Shown here: piece after piece, positions 50,122 to 62,132 of the stretch
Layout of the letters: every line of letters starts with the position of its first letter
Position numbering within the stretch: position 1 is the first letter of the stretch
DNA from: Plasmodium malariae
Lineage: Eukaryota; Apicomplexa; Aconoidasida; Haemosporida; Plasmodiidae
Direction: 5' to 3'
Length of the DNA: 64,000 bases
Assembly: GCF_900090045.1 (NCBI RefSeq)
Contig: NC_041782.1
Coordinates: 2,075,001 to 2,139,000, forward strand
Translations under genes and position numbers: made by a program
The notes under the pieces: generated by a model
Told to the model about the DNA's origin: nothing
Seen by the model: the letters and a program-made list of their open reading frames with translations, nothing else
Database searches by the model: none

Positions 50122-50993
50122 CGTATTACATATATATAATATATGTATAAATCTGAAATATTTATACGTATATACTCATAAATTGCATGTTTCTTTTCCT
50201 TTTTTTTTCTTTTCTTATTTTTTTATAACTGTATAGTTCAAAATTTATACTATATAAAACACATTTGAAGAGTATGAAAATAAATGCCTTAGTTTCTTCA
50301 TACGTATACATATATAATGTGCCAATGTACAAAATTTAAATGTGCTTAATAATTTTACATTTATGATATGAGTATGAGTTTCGGTAAAAGGAAGCAAAGA
50401 GAAATTAAGAGAAAAGATAAACACAGGAGAGAAGTTAAAAACAGGAGAAAAAAAGAAAGAAGTTGAATTACACATATGAGAGTAGTTCAGGGATAATCTT
50501 CGCATTTGCACGATATATACGAAATTAAAAGTAAATTAAGAAAAAATAAGGATAAATAAGGATAAATAAGGATAAATAAGGAAAAATAAGGAAAAATAGG
50601 AAAAATAAGGAGAAATAAGAAAAATAAGAAAAATAAGAAAAAAACAAAATAAAGAAAAAAAAGAAAAAAAAGGTTTGTTATTCCCATTTTGTATAAACTA
50701 TAAACGAATTACACTTTTGCGTTGCTGTATTGGTACACTGAACTGCCCATTTTGTACAGATAATAAGGAAAAAATAAATCAAACAAAAATACCGTGCAAA
50801 GAGGAAGGGGAAGTAGAATCGATCATATAAGTTATAATTCTGGTAGAAGCAAACGTAAGATATATACATATATATATATATATATATTGAGGTATAATTT
50901 TTTCGGGCATTACTGGAAAAGAATCAGACAAAGACGCAGACTCTGACTAAATAAGGGGCAGACGATTTTCCCAAATTTGAAAAGGCTGAACTG

Positions 50994-53900
50994 ATGAAGA
51001 TGGAAAATGAACCGTTCAACCCTTTATCCTTGTTAGACAAAAACCAACCCTTTGATGCAGAGAAATTAAAGTTGTTAGATAATGTTGTTGAAGCACTCTT
51101 AGATACGAAAGATAAGAATAGAAGAGACTTTGCTCAGAATTTGTTGAATCAGTTTAAAATGTTAGATAATTCTTGGAGGTCTGTGTCTATTATATTAGAG
51201 CATAGTGAAAATGTGAATACCAAGTTTTATGGGTTACAAATATTAGAAGATTGTATAAACAATAAATGGAACATATTACCAGGTGAAGAAAGAGAAGGAA
51301 TGAAAAATTTCATAGCTTGTTTTACGATAACGTTATCAACAGAAGGAACAACTGTTGGAGTAGACAGACATTTATTAAATAAATTAGATGAAACATTAAT
51401 TCAAATTGTGAAAAAAGAATGGCCTGATTCTTGGTCTAGTTTTATACCAGATATAGTAAATTCAGCAAAATTAAATCAAAATGTGTGTGAAAATAATATG
51501 AAATTATTGAATATGTTAAGTGAAGAAGTCTTTGAATTTGGTAATGAAACGTTAGTTAAAAAGAAGAAAGAAAAATTAAGAAATGAATATGCTAGTCAAT
51601 TTCAAGAAGTATATAATTTATGTTTATATATTTTAGAAGCAAATGTATGTAATAAAAGAAGTACAAATACTTCTTTAATTAAACAAACTTTAAATTGTTT
51701 GTCCAATTTTTTTAAATGGATCCCTTTAACGTATATATTTGATAAATATAAATTTAATGATAATAATATACAAATAATAGATCTCCTATTTGATCATTTT
51801 TGGGATGATATATCTTACAAAATAGAATGTGTTAAGTGTATACAAGAAATAGTTATGTTAAAAATTGATGAAAAGAATATTATATATTTTGATAATGTGT
51901 TTATAAATCTATGGTCCAAATTAGTAAGCAAAATTAAATTATTGCCAAATGCTAACGAAATGAAAAATATTCCACCTGAATTGAAAATTTTTTGGGAGCA
52001 ATATTTTTTACAGTTAAGTATTTGTATTACTAGTTTTTTAAGAAATTATAGAGAGAAAATTGTGGAAAAAAATAATAATACAAATGATGTTAATATTGTT
52101 TTTAAATTTTTAAATATGTTAGCTAATAGTAGCATGGAGGAAGTATTTTTAATTATTATAGATTATTATAACATTTTTACAGAACAGTTGATTAGAGAAT
52201 TAATAGCACGATTAGAACAAGAGCACAATTTGAAAAATAAAAATGGTTCAAACCCTTCTAGTGAGTTAAAAAACTCTTTAGGAATATCATCAATGAATAT
52301 GTCAATGAATCTAGAAACCTCTTCCTTAAGTAATAGAAAAGCATACAGTTTTGCAACTATGAATAATGATACAAGTGTAAGCGGAAGTAGTAGCGTTAAT
52401 GCAGTAATTAATATAAACGAGTACTCATCCATTTTAGACAAAATAGATTTGACACCAACAGATATTAAGAAAATGTGCCCTAGGATTAAACTCTACGAAT
52501 TTATTTTAAACGATATAAGAAAAACAGTTATAGAAAAAATGGCAAAACCCCAGGAGATTTATATTTCGTATGATAACGAAACGGGTGAAGTGGTTAGAGA
52601 TTTTGAACCGGATACGACAGAAATATCGTTGTATAATACTATGAAAACAACTTTAGTATATTTAACCTACTTAGGTTCGGAAAAAACGATGGAATTAATT
52701 GTAGAATTGTTAAATAAAGAATCAGAGAAATCATTAAAAAATACGAACAAAAATGAAGTTTGGAATAGTACAAAAACTAACAGAATCAGTTATGCTGTTG
52801 GATCTATATCTATGTGTATGACTCTTAAGAAGGAACAAGATTTCCTAATGTACATTTTAAGAATATATTTACACATGATTGAAGTCAAAAATGGAGAAGA
52901 AAATAGAGCTATTTTAGCTTCTTGTGTAATGTATATTGTAAGCCAATATCATAGATTTTTAAAACTTCATTGGAGATTTTTAAAAACAGTTATGAAAAAA
53001 TTATTTGAATTTGCAGAAAATGAAAAGGTACAGGACATGGCGGCAGAGACCATTTTAAAAATTTGTAAACAATGTAAAAATGTTATAGCTAAAAATAATC
53101 ATTCTAATGATAATAATGAATCTTTCTTTAGTACGTTTATTAAATTTCATAATAATATAATGCATAAATTACCTGAAAAATTAAATTTGTTATTGTATGA
53201 AGCTATTGCTCATGTTATCTCTTGTTTTCCTTATGAAGAAAAGCAGGAGAGTATCAAAATATTGATGAGCAAATTAATGAATTTATGGAATTCCTTAATT
53301 TATGCTAATAACGGGATTAAAGATATGAACAATCCAAATGCGTTAAATAATAGCACATCTAATGGTAACACTATGGATGATATGAAAAATTTAGAACATT
53401 TATGTACGTATGAAAATTCTAAGTTAATTATTACTTTTGTAAGAGTGAACTGTAGATTGGCTTATGCCTTGTCCTATTTCTACTATGAACAGCTAAATTT
53501 AGTATTTTTAGATTTTTTAAAAATCTACCAGTTATATAGCAAGTTTATAAATTTAGAAGTAGAAACAAATGGAACCAAACGAATTAAGCATGCACAATTC
53601 AGAAATTTATTTTTAATGAAAAGAGAATTTTTACATTTAATTGAAACAACCATAGAAAGAAGTTGTTATAATATACAAGAATTAGAAGCAGATTTATTAA
53701 AAAGAGAACAGAAAAAAATGAGAAACGAAATTGATGAATCAATGGATATTCCTCTTCCAACAGTTGAAGAAGCGAAACAAATTAATTTTCAGATGACAAG
53801 CAATATTTTAAATGTTTTATTAGAGACTATATTGGTTGATTATCGAGATAGTAACCCACATATAAAGGATGCAGAAGTATTTTCCTTACTTTCAACAGTA

Positions 53901-55043
53901 TTTAAGAAAATTGAAAATGTTACTTGTCCTATTTTACCTACCGTTTTGAATTACGTGTTATTACCTACTATAGATATGATAAAAAACGACTTTTCATCAT
54001 ACCCGGAACATAGAGAGAAATTTTATAATTTTTTGGATGCATGTGTTAGACACTGTTTTGATTATTTATTTACTCTAGACTCTGAAATATTTAACACCTT
54101 CATTCAATCCCTTTTATGGGCTATTAAGCATGAACATCCATCAGTTGCAGATCATGGTTTAAGAATAACTCATCAGTTTCTTCATAATATTATTATAAAA
54201 AAAAAGGAATACTTAGAAGAGTTTTGTAAAGCTTTTTATTATATCATACTAAATGAAGTTTTTAAAACATTAACAGACTCTTTTCATAAATCTGGTTTTC
54301 ACTATCAAACAATTATTCTGATGAACATGCTGAGGCTGCTTGAGTTTGAGGTAGTAAATATTCCACAAGTAGAAATAACAAAACCGCATATAATAAAACA
54401 CGTGCAAACCTTTTTAACACAGTCCTTTGAAAATTTAAACCAGAAGCAAATTGAAACATTTTCAGTGGACTTATTTAATTTTTGTGTTGAATCTCCTTCA
54501 GCCTTTAGGTCATTTGTTAGGGACTTATTAATATCACTTAAGGTTAGAGATCACATATGTGCATTTACTCGGGAGGAGAATTGTATATCTGTATCAGCAA
54601 TTTTGTGTAGTTTTTAGTGTACTTGATTGAATTTGGTTTTATATGCATTTATTTGTTCAAATTTATATTTTTTTTTTTTTTTTTTTTTTTACCGCAGGAA
54701 TTTTCCACGAATCAAGACGAACTTTACGAAGCCGATAGGCAGGAAGCATTACAAAGAGCCAAATTAGCAGAAGATAACAAACTCATAAAGGTAAAAAGAG
54801 ATATATATATTAGTACATATATCTATGTATGAACATCCACTTGCGTAAAAATATATGCGTATATGTATATACATTGCATTCAGTTGCTCATAATTAACGT
54901 GTTAAAAAACCATTAATTCATAATTAAATAAAAAAATTTTCACGCATATCTTTTTTTTATATCAGCTCAGAGGATTAATGAAAGAAGATGTACCAAGCTT
55001 TTCGGCTATTGACGTTGATGATGAATATATAAATGTAGAATAA
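50994..55043 (+). CDS. XPO1: exportin-1 (CRM1), nuclear export receptor
   Basis: Karyopherin that binds leucine-rich export signals together with Ran-GTP and carries proteins and ribosomal subunits out of the nucleus. Exons: 50994-54542, 54698-54790 and 54966-55043, all phase 0, 1239 residues (human 1071). The start matches the family (LLDNVVEALL, then WRSVSIILEHSENVNTKFYGLQILEDCINNKW). The HEAT-repeat core includes AILASCVMYIVSQYHRFLKLHWRFLKTV, the NES-groove region. The tail is EFSTNQDELYEADRQEALQRAKLAEDNK. A Ser/Asn-rich insert lies near 415-480. The position equivalent to human Cys528, the leptomycin B target, is Ile629, and that of human Lys534 is Glu. The first-frame stop at 54617 lies inside intron 1. 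Confidence 0.95.
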
Positions 55044-55658
55044 ATTTAGATGTTTTACTTTATTTTTCCCTATCTGTTTTATTTTCATTGTAATTTCCTT
55101 CTCTATTTTTTTTTTTTCCTTATACATTATTTTTTAATCATCGTTCTCGTTACTCCTTTAATCTTTATTTCATTAGCCATCTATTAATATTATATTTTTT
55201 TATTAACAAATTAGTATTTTTAGGTGCTTAAAGAAATGCATATAATATATATATATATTTATATGTGCGAAAATATATACATATAAATATTCTCATGTTA
55301 ACTGTGTTGTGTATGTATAACAAATGATAAATAATTAATCGACTTCATTATTTCGGCAGTTTTATTATTACATAACTTTGCCCATTTGAAGATTTTTATC
55401 ATAAAATTATTATGTGCATTTGCACACACATTGAACAATACATAGATATACATATATATATTTATATGTATATATATGTATTTACTTACATGTTTCTCCA
55501 TTTTATACATTATGATCATTATTTTTCATAGTGAAATGCATGGTTTTAAAATTTAGAAAAAATATATACATTTTCTAATTTGAATGGTCAATAATTTTTT
55601 AATTATCAACATAATATCAATGCAAAGACTTCTTAATAGTTGCTTTTTCTCTATTTGT

Positions 55659-55694
<36 letters not shown>

Positions 55695-55983
55695 TCTTAA
55701 AAAGAAACTAGTTGCTTTTTAAAAAGGAAAAAGTGTAATTAAATCTTTTACCAAGGTGTTACTGGTTTTTCATATATTTTGTGAAGTTTTAATTTTTTTA
55801 AAGATATTTAAATGTATTTGTATAAATTACGCTTTTAAATCAAACCATGAGCAAATACTATTTTAGAGGAATATTTTTACATTACGTATAGAACTGAACT
55901 GAAATACGTACGCAAATATAAGAAAATTAAAAAAAAAAAAAAAAGAGACTCCCTTAAGATTTTAAAAATACACAGAGATATTT

Positions 55984-56294
55984 TCATATAGCATCTCTAA
56001 TTTTCAACGAAAAATATAGGAACTTGGAAGGAAATATTTCTTATATGAAGCAAATATAAAAAATTTTCAGCTTTTGAATATTAGGTTCCATTATTTTACG
56101 TATGATACCGAACGATGTAGTTCAAGCGTATATAATTACGTAAAGCACATTACGGAACGTAAATGTTTATATATATATATATATATATATATAAGGATAT
56201 ATACTAAAAATACGAGATGTGCATACTCAAGAACATGATGCAGAATTTGGAAAACTTTGTCACTGATCTTAACCGTTAAACTTTGCAAATTCAT
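55984..56294 (-). other. candidate two-exon micro-ORF (39 aa)
   Basis: Exon 56214-56294 starts ATG (MNLQSLTVKISDKVFQILHH..., ending EYAHL) and ends at GTATTT. Exon 55984-56022 follows CCTTCCAAG and reads FLYFSLKIRDAI, then stop; phases agree. GC is well above the surroundings and the composition looks like a real helix. The same patch is open on the + strand (56218-56280, MCILKNMMQNLEN...), so strand and reality are uncertain. Confidence 0.18.
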
Positions 56295-56870
56295 GGATTA
56301 TTAAAAGTTTAAAATTGAAAAGTTTATTTTGTTGCTAATTTTTTTATCATTTTGGCAAATTTTTATCTTATGTGCAATTAAAATTAAGAAATGCTGAATA
56401 AAAGGGTGCTTAAATACATTTCTAATTAAACATCAATGCTACATATTATATTTACATATATAACATATGAATGTTAGAACAATATGAATTTATGTTTATA
56501 CTATTTTTTTCTGCAAGCAGAAATTAGTTCCTCCTCGTTTATTCATTTCTATGCATGTAATATATATTTTATGTAACTTTCATATATGATTAAAGGCATT
56601 ACATTAAAATATTTTTTGCTTGTTCGTAAAAATTTATTTATTTTTACGTTTACATATATATACTCAATATACTTTTTTTTTCTAAATGAATTTATCATTT
56701 GTACATTTTTTTTAAATTAACATCTTTATTTCATCTTTTTCTACTTATTTTATTTCATATTATTTTTTTTATTGATTTCATTTTCTTCACTGTTATTTTA
56801 ATTTTCTTCTCTTTTTTTTTTACTTTTATAACTTACACTTTTTGTTTTTTTTTTTTTTTTTTTTTTTTTT

Positions 56871-57163
56871 TTATTGCCATTCGTTTGTTTTTTTATTTAT
56901 TTTCAAGTTCACTTGAATTTTCTCATATGTTTTCTTTTGTTTATATTTTACGTTTGCACATTTACGATTTCTGTAAAAACGCATTTTATCCTTAAAAAAA
57001 AATATACGAGTACAAATTACAAATGTAAAAATGTCAATAATTATATGTATATATTATAATATACTATTTTTACATAAAATTAACCATACTATTTTTTTAT
57101 TTTTTGTTAATTTTTTTGTAAATAGGCACTTTTACCATCTTGCTGCATAACCCTTGGGCCATT
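56871..57163 (-). CDS. small basic LLPH-like protein (48 aa, two exons)
   Basis: Exon 1 (57137-57163) starts in an excellent context (GAAAATGGC), reads MAQGLCSKM and ends at GTAAAA. After a 146-bp intron with a poly-T acceptor (TTTTTTTTTAAG), exon 2 (56871-56990, phase 0) reads DKMRFYRNRK, then CANVKYKQKKTYEKIQ and a Lys/Asn-rich end (NKKTNEWQ) before TAA. The protein is strongly basic. Its start lines up with the LLPH/DUF2423 family (MAKSLRSKxxxKMR), small nucleolar proteins linked to ribosome assembly. The family assignment rests on about a dozen positions. Gene reality is supported by the start context, the splice sites, phase and GC above the flanks. Confidence 0.55.
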
Positions 57164-57843
57164 TTCAAGTACATATATGTTTTTTTTTTAAAGTCCAAAT
57201 ATTAACAATCTTTTACTTGATAATATTAGTTCTTTGTGCTGTATTATCGCATTATTGGTATATATATAGATAACACGTACGTTTATATATATATGTACAT
57301 ATTTATAAATATATATATGAAGGATAAATGTTAAAAAGTATATTACTATAGCTTTTTCCAAGGTAATAAGAAATATAGTAAATAAAGTAAATTCTATTAA
57401 AAAATAGAATACAACATGCACTGCATACAAAAACAATAAAATTATGAAAACTGATACATGTTAGTTCAAAAAATATATAAAATGAAAAAACAAGAAGGAT
57501 AGTATATTTTTTGCACATGGAAAACACATTATTTTTACCTTTATTATGTAAATTTTTAAATAAATAAAAAAAAAAAAAAAAAAGATAATTTTTGTATCAC
57601 GTATGAAGTTATCTCTTTTCGTGTGTTATATAAAAAGTTGCATTATTTTCTTAATTTGTTGGAACACAGCGAGCAGAATTTTATATATATATACATGTAT
57701 GTATGTATCTATGTATGTATGCATTCACCTTTTGGAAAGAATAAGTAGTAGATAAATTAGTGAATCCATTTAATTCGTATTATATATAAACTAAATATTA
57801 AAAGAATAAGAAAAATTCCAAAAAATAAGATGTGCTTACTAAA

Positions 57844-57898
<55 letters not shown>

Positions 57899-58390
57899 TT
57901 CACGTAAATATATGTATGTATATATATGAATAAGCAGTTTTTCCAATATATATGTTAAAGGAATATGAAAAATTAAAACACTGAGAAAGCGCATAAAAGG
58001 ATATACATACATATATATATATATATATTTATGTGTGTTTATGATTATGTGTGTAAAATTTTTGAAAAATTAACGGAGGATTTTTTATAAGTATAGATAT
58101 AATCAAATGAACAAAAATTGGTAGGTTCAGAATTAAAACGTTCAATTTTTGAATATTACCAGAAATACTCGAAATATATTTACAGTTAACATATTCGAAA
58201 AAAGGTGAAAAACATAACCTTTTGAAATATAGCTTAAAACTTATGTTCCATAAATTAAGAAAAAAATTAATTTCTTGTTTATACATTCTGATGAGCAATT
58301 GAATATGCCTCTTGGTAGGACAGTATTGCTCGAATTTTTTAATAAATTAAACACGCGCATGAATGATTCTAACTGTAAACATATATATAT

Positions 58391-58421
<31 letters not shown>

Positions 58422-58499
58422 TATACAAATACATATGAACATTCATAAGCACGCATATATGTATATATGTAATTATAATAAAAAGACTACTTCTAAAAT

Positions 58500-60438
58500 A
58501 TGAATATCCACTCTTTTTTAAATCAACAAAAGAATCAGAGAGGTCCAAAAGACCAAAATAGAATGACAACACTAAATAATAACAGTTCAACAACAATTAG
58601 AGATATTAGTTATTACAGGAATAATGAAAATAGTAATGCAGGAAAAATGAATATGAATAATAACGTCCTAAATAATAATACAGTTAATAATAATAAAGTA
58701 ATTAATAATACAGTGAACAATAATACAGTGAACAATAATACAGTGAACAATAATACAATAAACAGTAATACAATAAACAGTAATACAATGAATAATAATA
58801 CAATAAACAGTAATGCAATGATTAATAATATGTATAATAACTCCAATAATATGAACAATAATAATTATTCATTAGGTTTATATATTGATAATCCTCAAAA
58901 TGCATTTGTATTTGATGAAAATGATTTAAAAACTTTATTTTCTCATTATAAAGGGGCAAAAAATATAAGAATTTTAAAGGACAAAGCAGCTGCTCAAATA
59001 ACTTTTAATGATCAGAATATGATACAACAAGTCAAAAAAGATATCAACGGATTAACAATTAACGACATTGGTACTATTAGATGTATTATACTAAATGAAG
59101 GAAAGGTAATCGAACAGTTTCTTCCCTTTTCAGCTAATGATCCTTCTGCAATTCAACAAAATTCGAGTACCAAACAAAATAGTGAAAATACAGTTAACAT
59201 GCTAAAAAAATTGGCCAGCTTATTACAGCCGCAGAATAGTGCTAACAATAGTGGTATGAGCAGCATGAGTAATATGAGCAATATAAACAATATGAGCCAT
59301 ATGAATAGTATTAGCAGTAACAATGTTAACAGTGGTAGTAACGGTAACGGTAACAACGGTAACAATATTGCGAAAAAAAAAAATGACAATATGAATGTAA
59401 TATTAGGAAAAAATCAAATGAAGAACAAAATTATGAATCATTCGAATTATAACAATAATAACAATAATAACAATAGTTTCAACGGTGCTCATAATAGTAA
59501 AAGTGATCAAAATGAGAATCCATATGCTACTAAAAGATTAAGTAGAATAGAATTAATTGATATATTTGGTTTTCCTACCGAATTTGATATAATGAAAAAA
59601 ATTTTAGGTAAAAATAATTCTAATATAGTTTATATAAATGAACAAACAAATAACAGTGTATCTATTGAAATAAAAGGAAAGCCACTAAATGAAGCTCCAG
59701 TTGTTGAACGAATGCATATATCCATATCATCAGACGATATAGCATCTTATAAAAAAGCAATTGAATTAATTGTAAAATTATTAAATTCTATTTATGAAGA
59801 ATTTTGTGATTTCTGTTATAATAATAATTATCAAGTACCAGAAAATTTATCTTTTAAAAGACATGAATATATGTATAATTCTGATGGCAGTACGAAATAC
59901 GTAGGCTTTAAGGATAAATGGCATATAATGAAAGAAAATTATAAAAATGATTATACTTTTAAAAAAAATAAAATTGTACAAAAGAATGATAAGGAAAAAA
60001 GAATTAATAACAACGGATTTAATGCACATTCCAACTCGAACATTACATATAACAACCAAAATGCTTTCATGGGGGATTTCAAGGAAATGTAAGAAAAAAT
60101 TGGAAAATAAAAGAAAAATGGAAAATATAAGAAAAATGGAAAGTATAAGAAAAATGGAAAATATAAGAAAAATGGAAAGTATAAGAAAAATGGAAAGTAT
60201 AAGAAAAATAGAAATAACAAATGGAAAATATATCAAAAGTGGAAGATATAAGAATAGAATAAAGGAAAAATAGAAAACATAAAAGAAAAAAAAAAGGACT
60301 GAGTTACACCTAACATTTACTTTCCTTTTTTCATCTGTTTCATTTTTACATACTTTCTTTCGTAGGAATTACAGTGAACCCAACCATGGAAATTTTCGCA
60401 ATATTAAATTAAATAGGACAAGAGATCAAATGTTATGA
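58500..60438 (+). CDS. RNA-binding protein with RRM-like and KH domains
   Basis: Probably binds RNA; function unknown. Exons 58500-60088 and 60366-60438 give 553 residues; the junction splits Met530 (AT|G) and keeps frame. Residues 1-120 are an Asn/Thr repeat. A small RRM-like segment follows (about 122-205, FVFDENDLKTLFSHYKGAKNIRILKDKAAAQITF). An Asn/Ser/Met-rich linker leads to a KH-like domain (about 355-436) with FDIMKKILGKNNSNIVYINE, a degenerate GxxG loop (GKNN), and a C-terminal helix (AIELIVKLLNSIYEEF). The arrangement recalls SF1/KHDC4-type KH proteins. The tail carries FKDKWHIMKENYKNDYTFKK. The last exon could instead splice onward at 60430 to the exon at 60501-60580, changing the C-terminus. 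Confidence 0.78.
60095..60235. repeat. intronic 18-bp repeat in the KH gene
   Basis: About seven units of AAAAATGGAAAGTATAAG (or ...AAATATAAG) fill the intron between the two exons. They are open in frame as an IRKMES/ENIRKM peptide, but the good GTAAGA donor before them argues they are spliced out. Confidence 0.85.
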
Positions 60439-62132
60439 AAACATCTCATTAAAACTTTGTACCTTGGGAAGTAGCAACCTGATTTAAATTTTGTTTACAG
60501 AAAAAGATATTACGATATTTTAACTTTAACTTATTATATTATCAGATATGCATTATCAGAAAAAGTTTCTCCTCTTTTAGGTAAAAGTAAAATGTGTATA
60601 TTTTTGTTTTTTCTTTTTTTTTATTTGTATATAATATAATTACATTTTCAAGTTTAATTATTTTATTTATATAAACACATATTTGTACACCGTCATAAAT
60701 TTTTTTAGTAAAATAATTGATTTTACGGCTTTTTTATTGGACGTATAAGTATAGTTCGAAATAATATTTAAAAGTATTAACCTTATATTTGCAATGGGAT
60801 ATATTTTGGAAGCACTTTTCTGTTTTTTTAACTGACTGAATATTTTTATGTAGCATAAATGTAGCTGTGTAAGTACTGTCACAATATAAGGAATGTTTGT
60901 ATTGAGTTTTATATTTCTTTTCATTTTTTTGCATTACTTTAATGGAAAAACAAAGTTTTATGATTTATTCGTATTTATGATATTTTTCAGTCCATTTTGT
61001 TGTACACACCTATTAGTGTTGTAATAATTTAACTAAAGGTAAATAAAATTTTTATATTGGTACACGGGGGATTATTTTTTTTACTGATATGTTTGGCCGT
61101 TTTTATTAGTATGTATTTTGGAATGACAAATCGGAGTGTTCTTTTTCAAAGTAGTTTACTTACGCAAGCTTAAATATGCATATATATATACGTAAGTATG
61201 TAGATATGTATTGGTATATGCATGAGTGTGTCTTCGTATTCATGCACCTTTTCACACAGTTTAAGGTCGTATCAGATGAAAATATTGTACCTTTTGTTCA
61301 TTTATTATTTTAAAAACCTGCTTCCATTTTCTCTCTTTTTTTTCCTTTAAAAATAATATGAAAAGATAACTTTATATTATTGTTTTAAAGATATTAGATG
61401 TTTTGGGAAAAAATGAATCCATATAATTGCTCTGTTTAATTTGTTTAATTTTTACTTTTTCTAAAATGTTAAATTATTTCATATAAACAAAAAAAAAAAA
61501 AATTAGTTTGCTAAAAGCATTCCTTTAACCTTACAATTTGATTGAACAGCTTTAAAATAAAATATCTAGGGCAAAATGTACAAAAGAAAAAAGGTTCACA
61601 TTTTTACAGTATATTCATGAATTTAAGATGTTTTACAAAAAGAATAAAGTATGATATTTTTTCATTTAAAGTAAGACGAAATAAAATGAATTTGCCTTAA
61701 TAAAATACATATTTATGAGAAGGAAAATTTAAACATATTTTATGATCAGGAGTAAAAATTAAAACTTTACATATATTTTTGAACATAAAGTAATACCAAA
61801 ATTTTAGTGTATATATTTTTAATAAACAAAATATATATATATTTGTTTATTCCATATCCCTTTTTTTTTTTTTTTTTGTCATCATAGTCATATGCTTTTA
61901 CATACATTTTCAGCTTTTTAATTTCCACTCTGTCACTTTTTTCTTTTCTTTTTTTTCCATCCTTTTTAAGGATATATATTGATTTATAAGCTACGAAATA
62001 ATGTAAGAAATTATAACATTTTAAAAATCAAAAAATAAATATAAAGAAGATAAGAGAAAAAAGGATAACTTACCCCTTTTATTTTATTATTATTATTATT
62101 TTTTTTTTATAAATTTCAAAAAGAAGGAAAAT
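60439..62132. other. intergenic region between KH and CDGSH genes
   Basis: It contains an exon-like stretch at 60501-60580 between a TTTACAG acceptor and a GTAAAA donor, a matching terminal exon at 60991-61016, an 85-codon minus-strand ORF at 60667-60924, and an open patch at 61111-61172 after TTTTTATTAG (MYFGMTNRSVLFQSS in one frame). The rest is A/T runs. Confidence 0.55.
60667..60924 (-). CDS. hypothetical small protein (85 aa), uncertain
   Basis: Not recognised. Single open frame from an ATG with mixed, non-repetitive composition (MKRNIKLNTNIPYIVTVLTQ..., IYPIANIRLILLNIISNYT, end FMTVYKYVFI). It is basic, with one weakly hydrophobic stretch near 44-58. An 85-codon run without low complexity is unlikely by chance at this AT content, though the window offers many trials. 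Another frame overlaps it (66 codons), and a plus-strand intron may cover the same bases. Confidence 0.25.
   Translation of the reverse strand: MKRNIKLNTNIPYIVTVLTQLHLCYIKIFSQLKKQKSASKIYPIANIRLILLNIISNYTYTSNKKAVKSIILLKKFMTVYKYVFI

Larger units (their letters stand above)
47265..50993. other. intergenic region between NSF and exportin-1
   Basis: 3.7 kb. It holds (TA)n at 47424-47452 and 47601-47622, a (TATAGATA)n block at 48813-48890 and an AAGGATAAATA repeat at 50535-50650. A GC-rich island at 47987-48128 and a three-exon minus-strand candidate at 48365-48767 are listed separately. A + strand ORF of 68 codons at 48930-49136 (middle part QDMVYQCKHVHSMAVFENERIIAS, Lys-rich end) has raised GC but no known relative. 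Confidence 0.6.
55044..58499. other. intergenic region between exportin-1 and the KH protein
   Basis: 3.4 kb with long poly-T runs (55663-55688, 56844-56872), (TA)n tracts (57845-57892 the longest) and a (GATA)n block (58393-58420). It contains the two-exon LLPH-like gene at 56871-57163 on the minus strand and a further minus-strand candidate at 55984-56294. Confidence 0.65.

Noticed and set aside
54543..54617. End of exportin-1 at the first in-frame stop (54617)
   Set aside because: The family's conserved tail is found in two downstream exons joined in phase; the extra codons before 54617 are intron.
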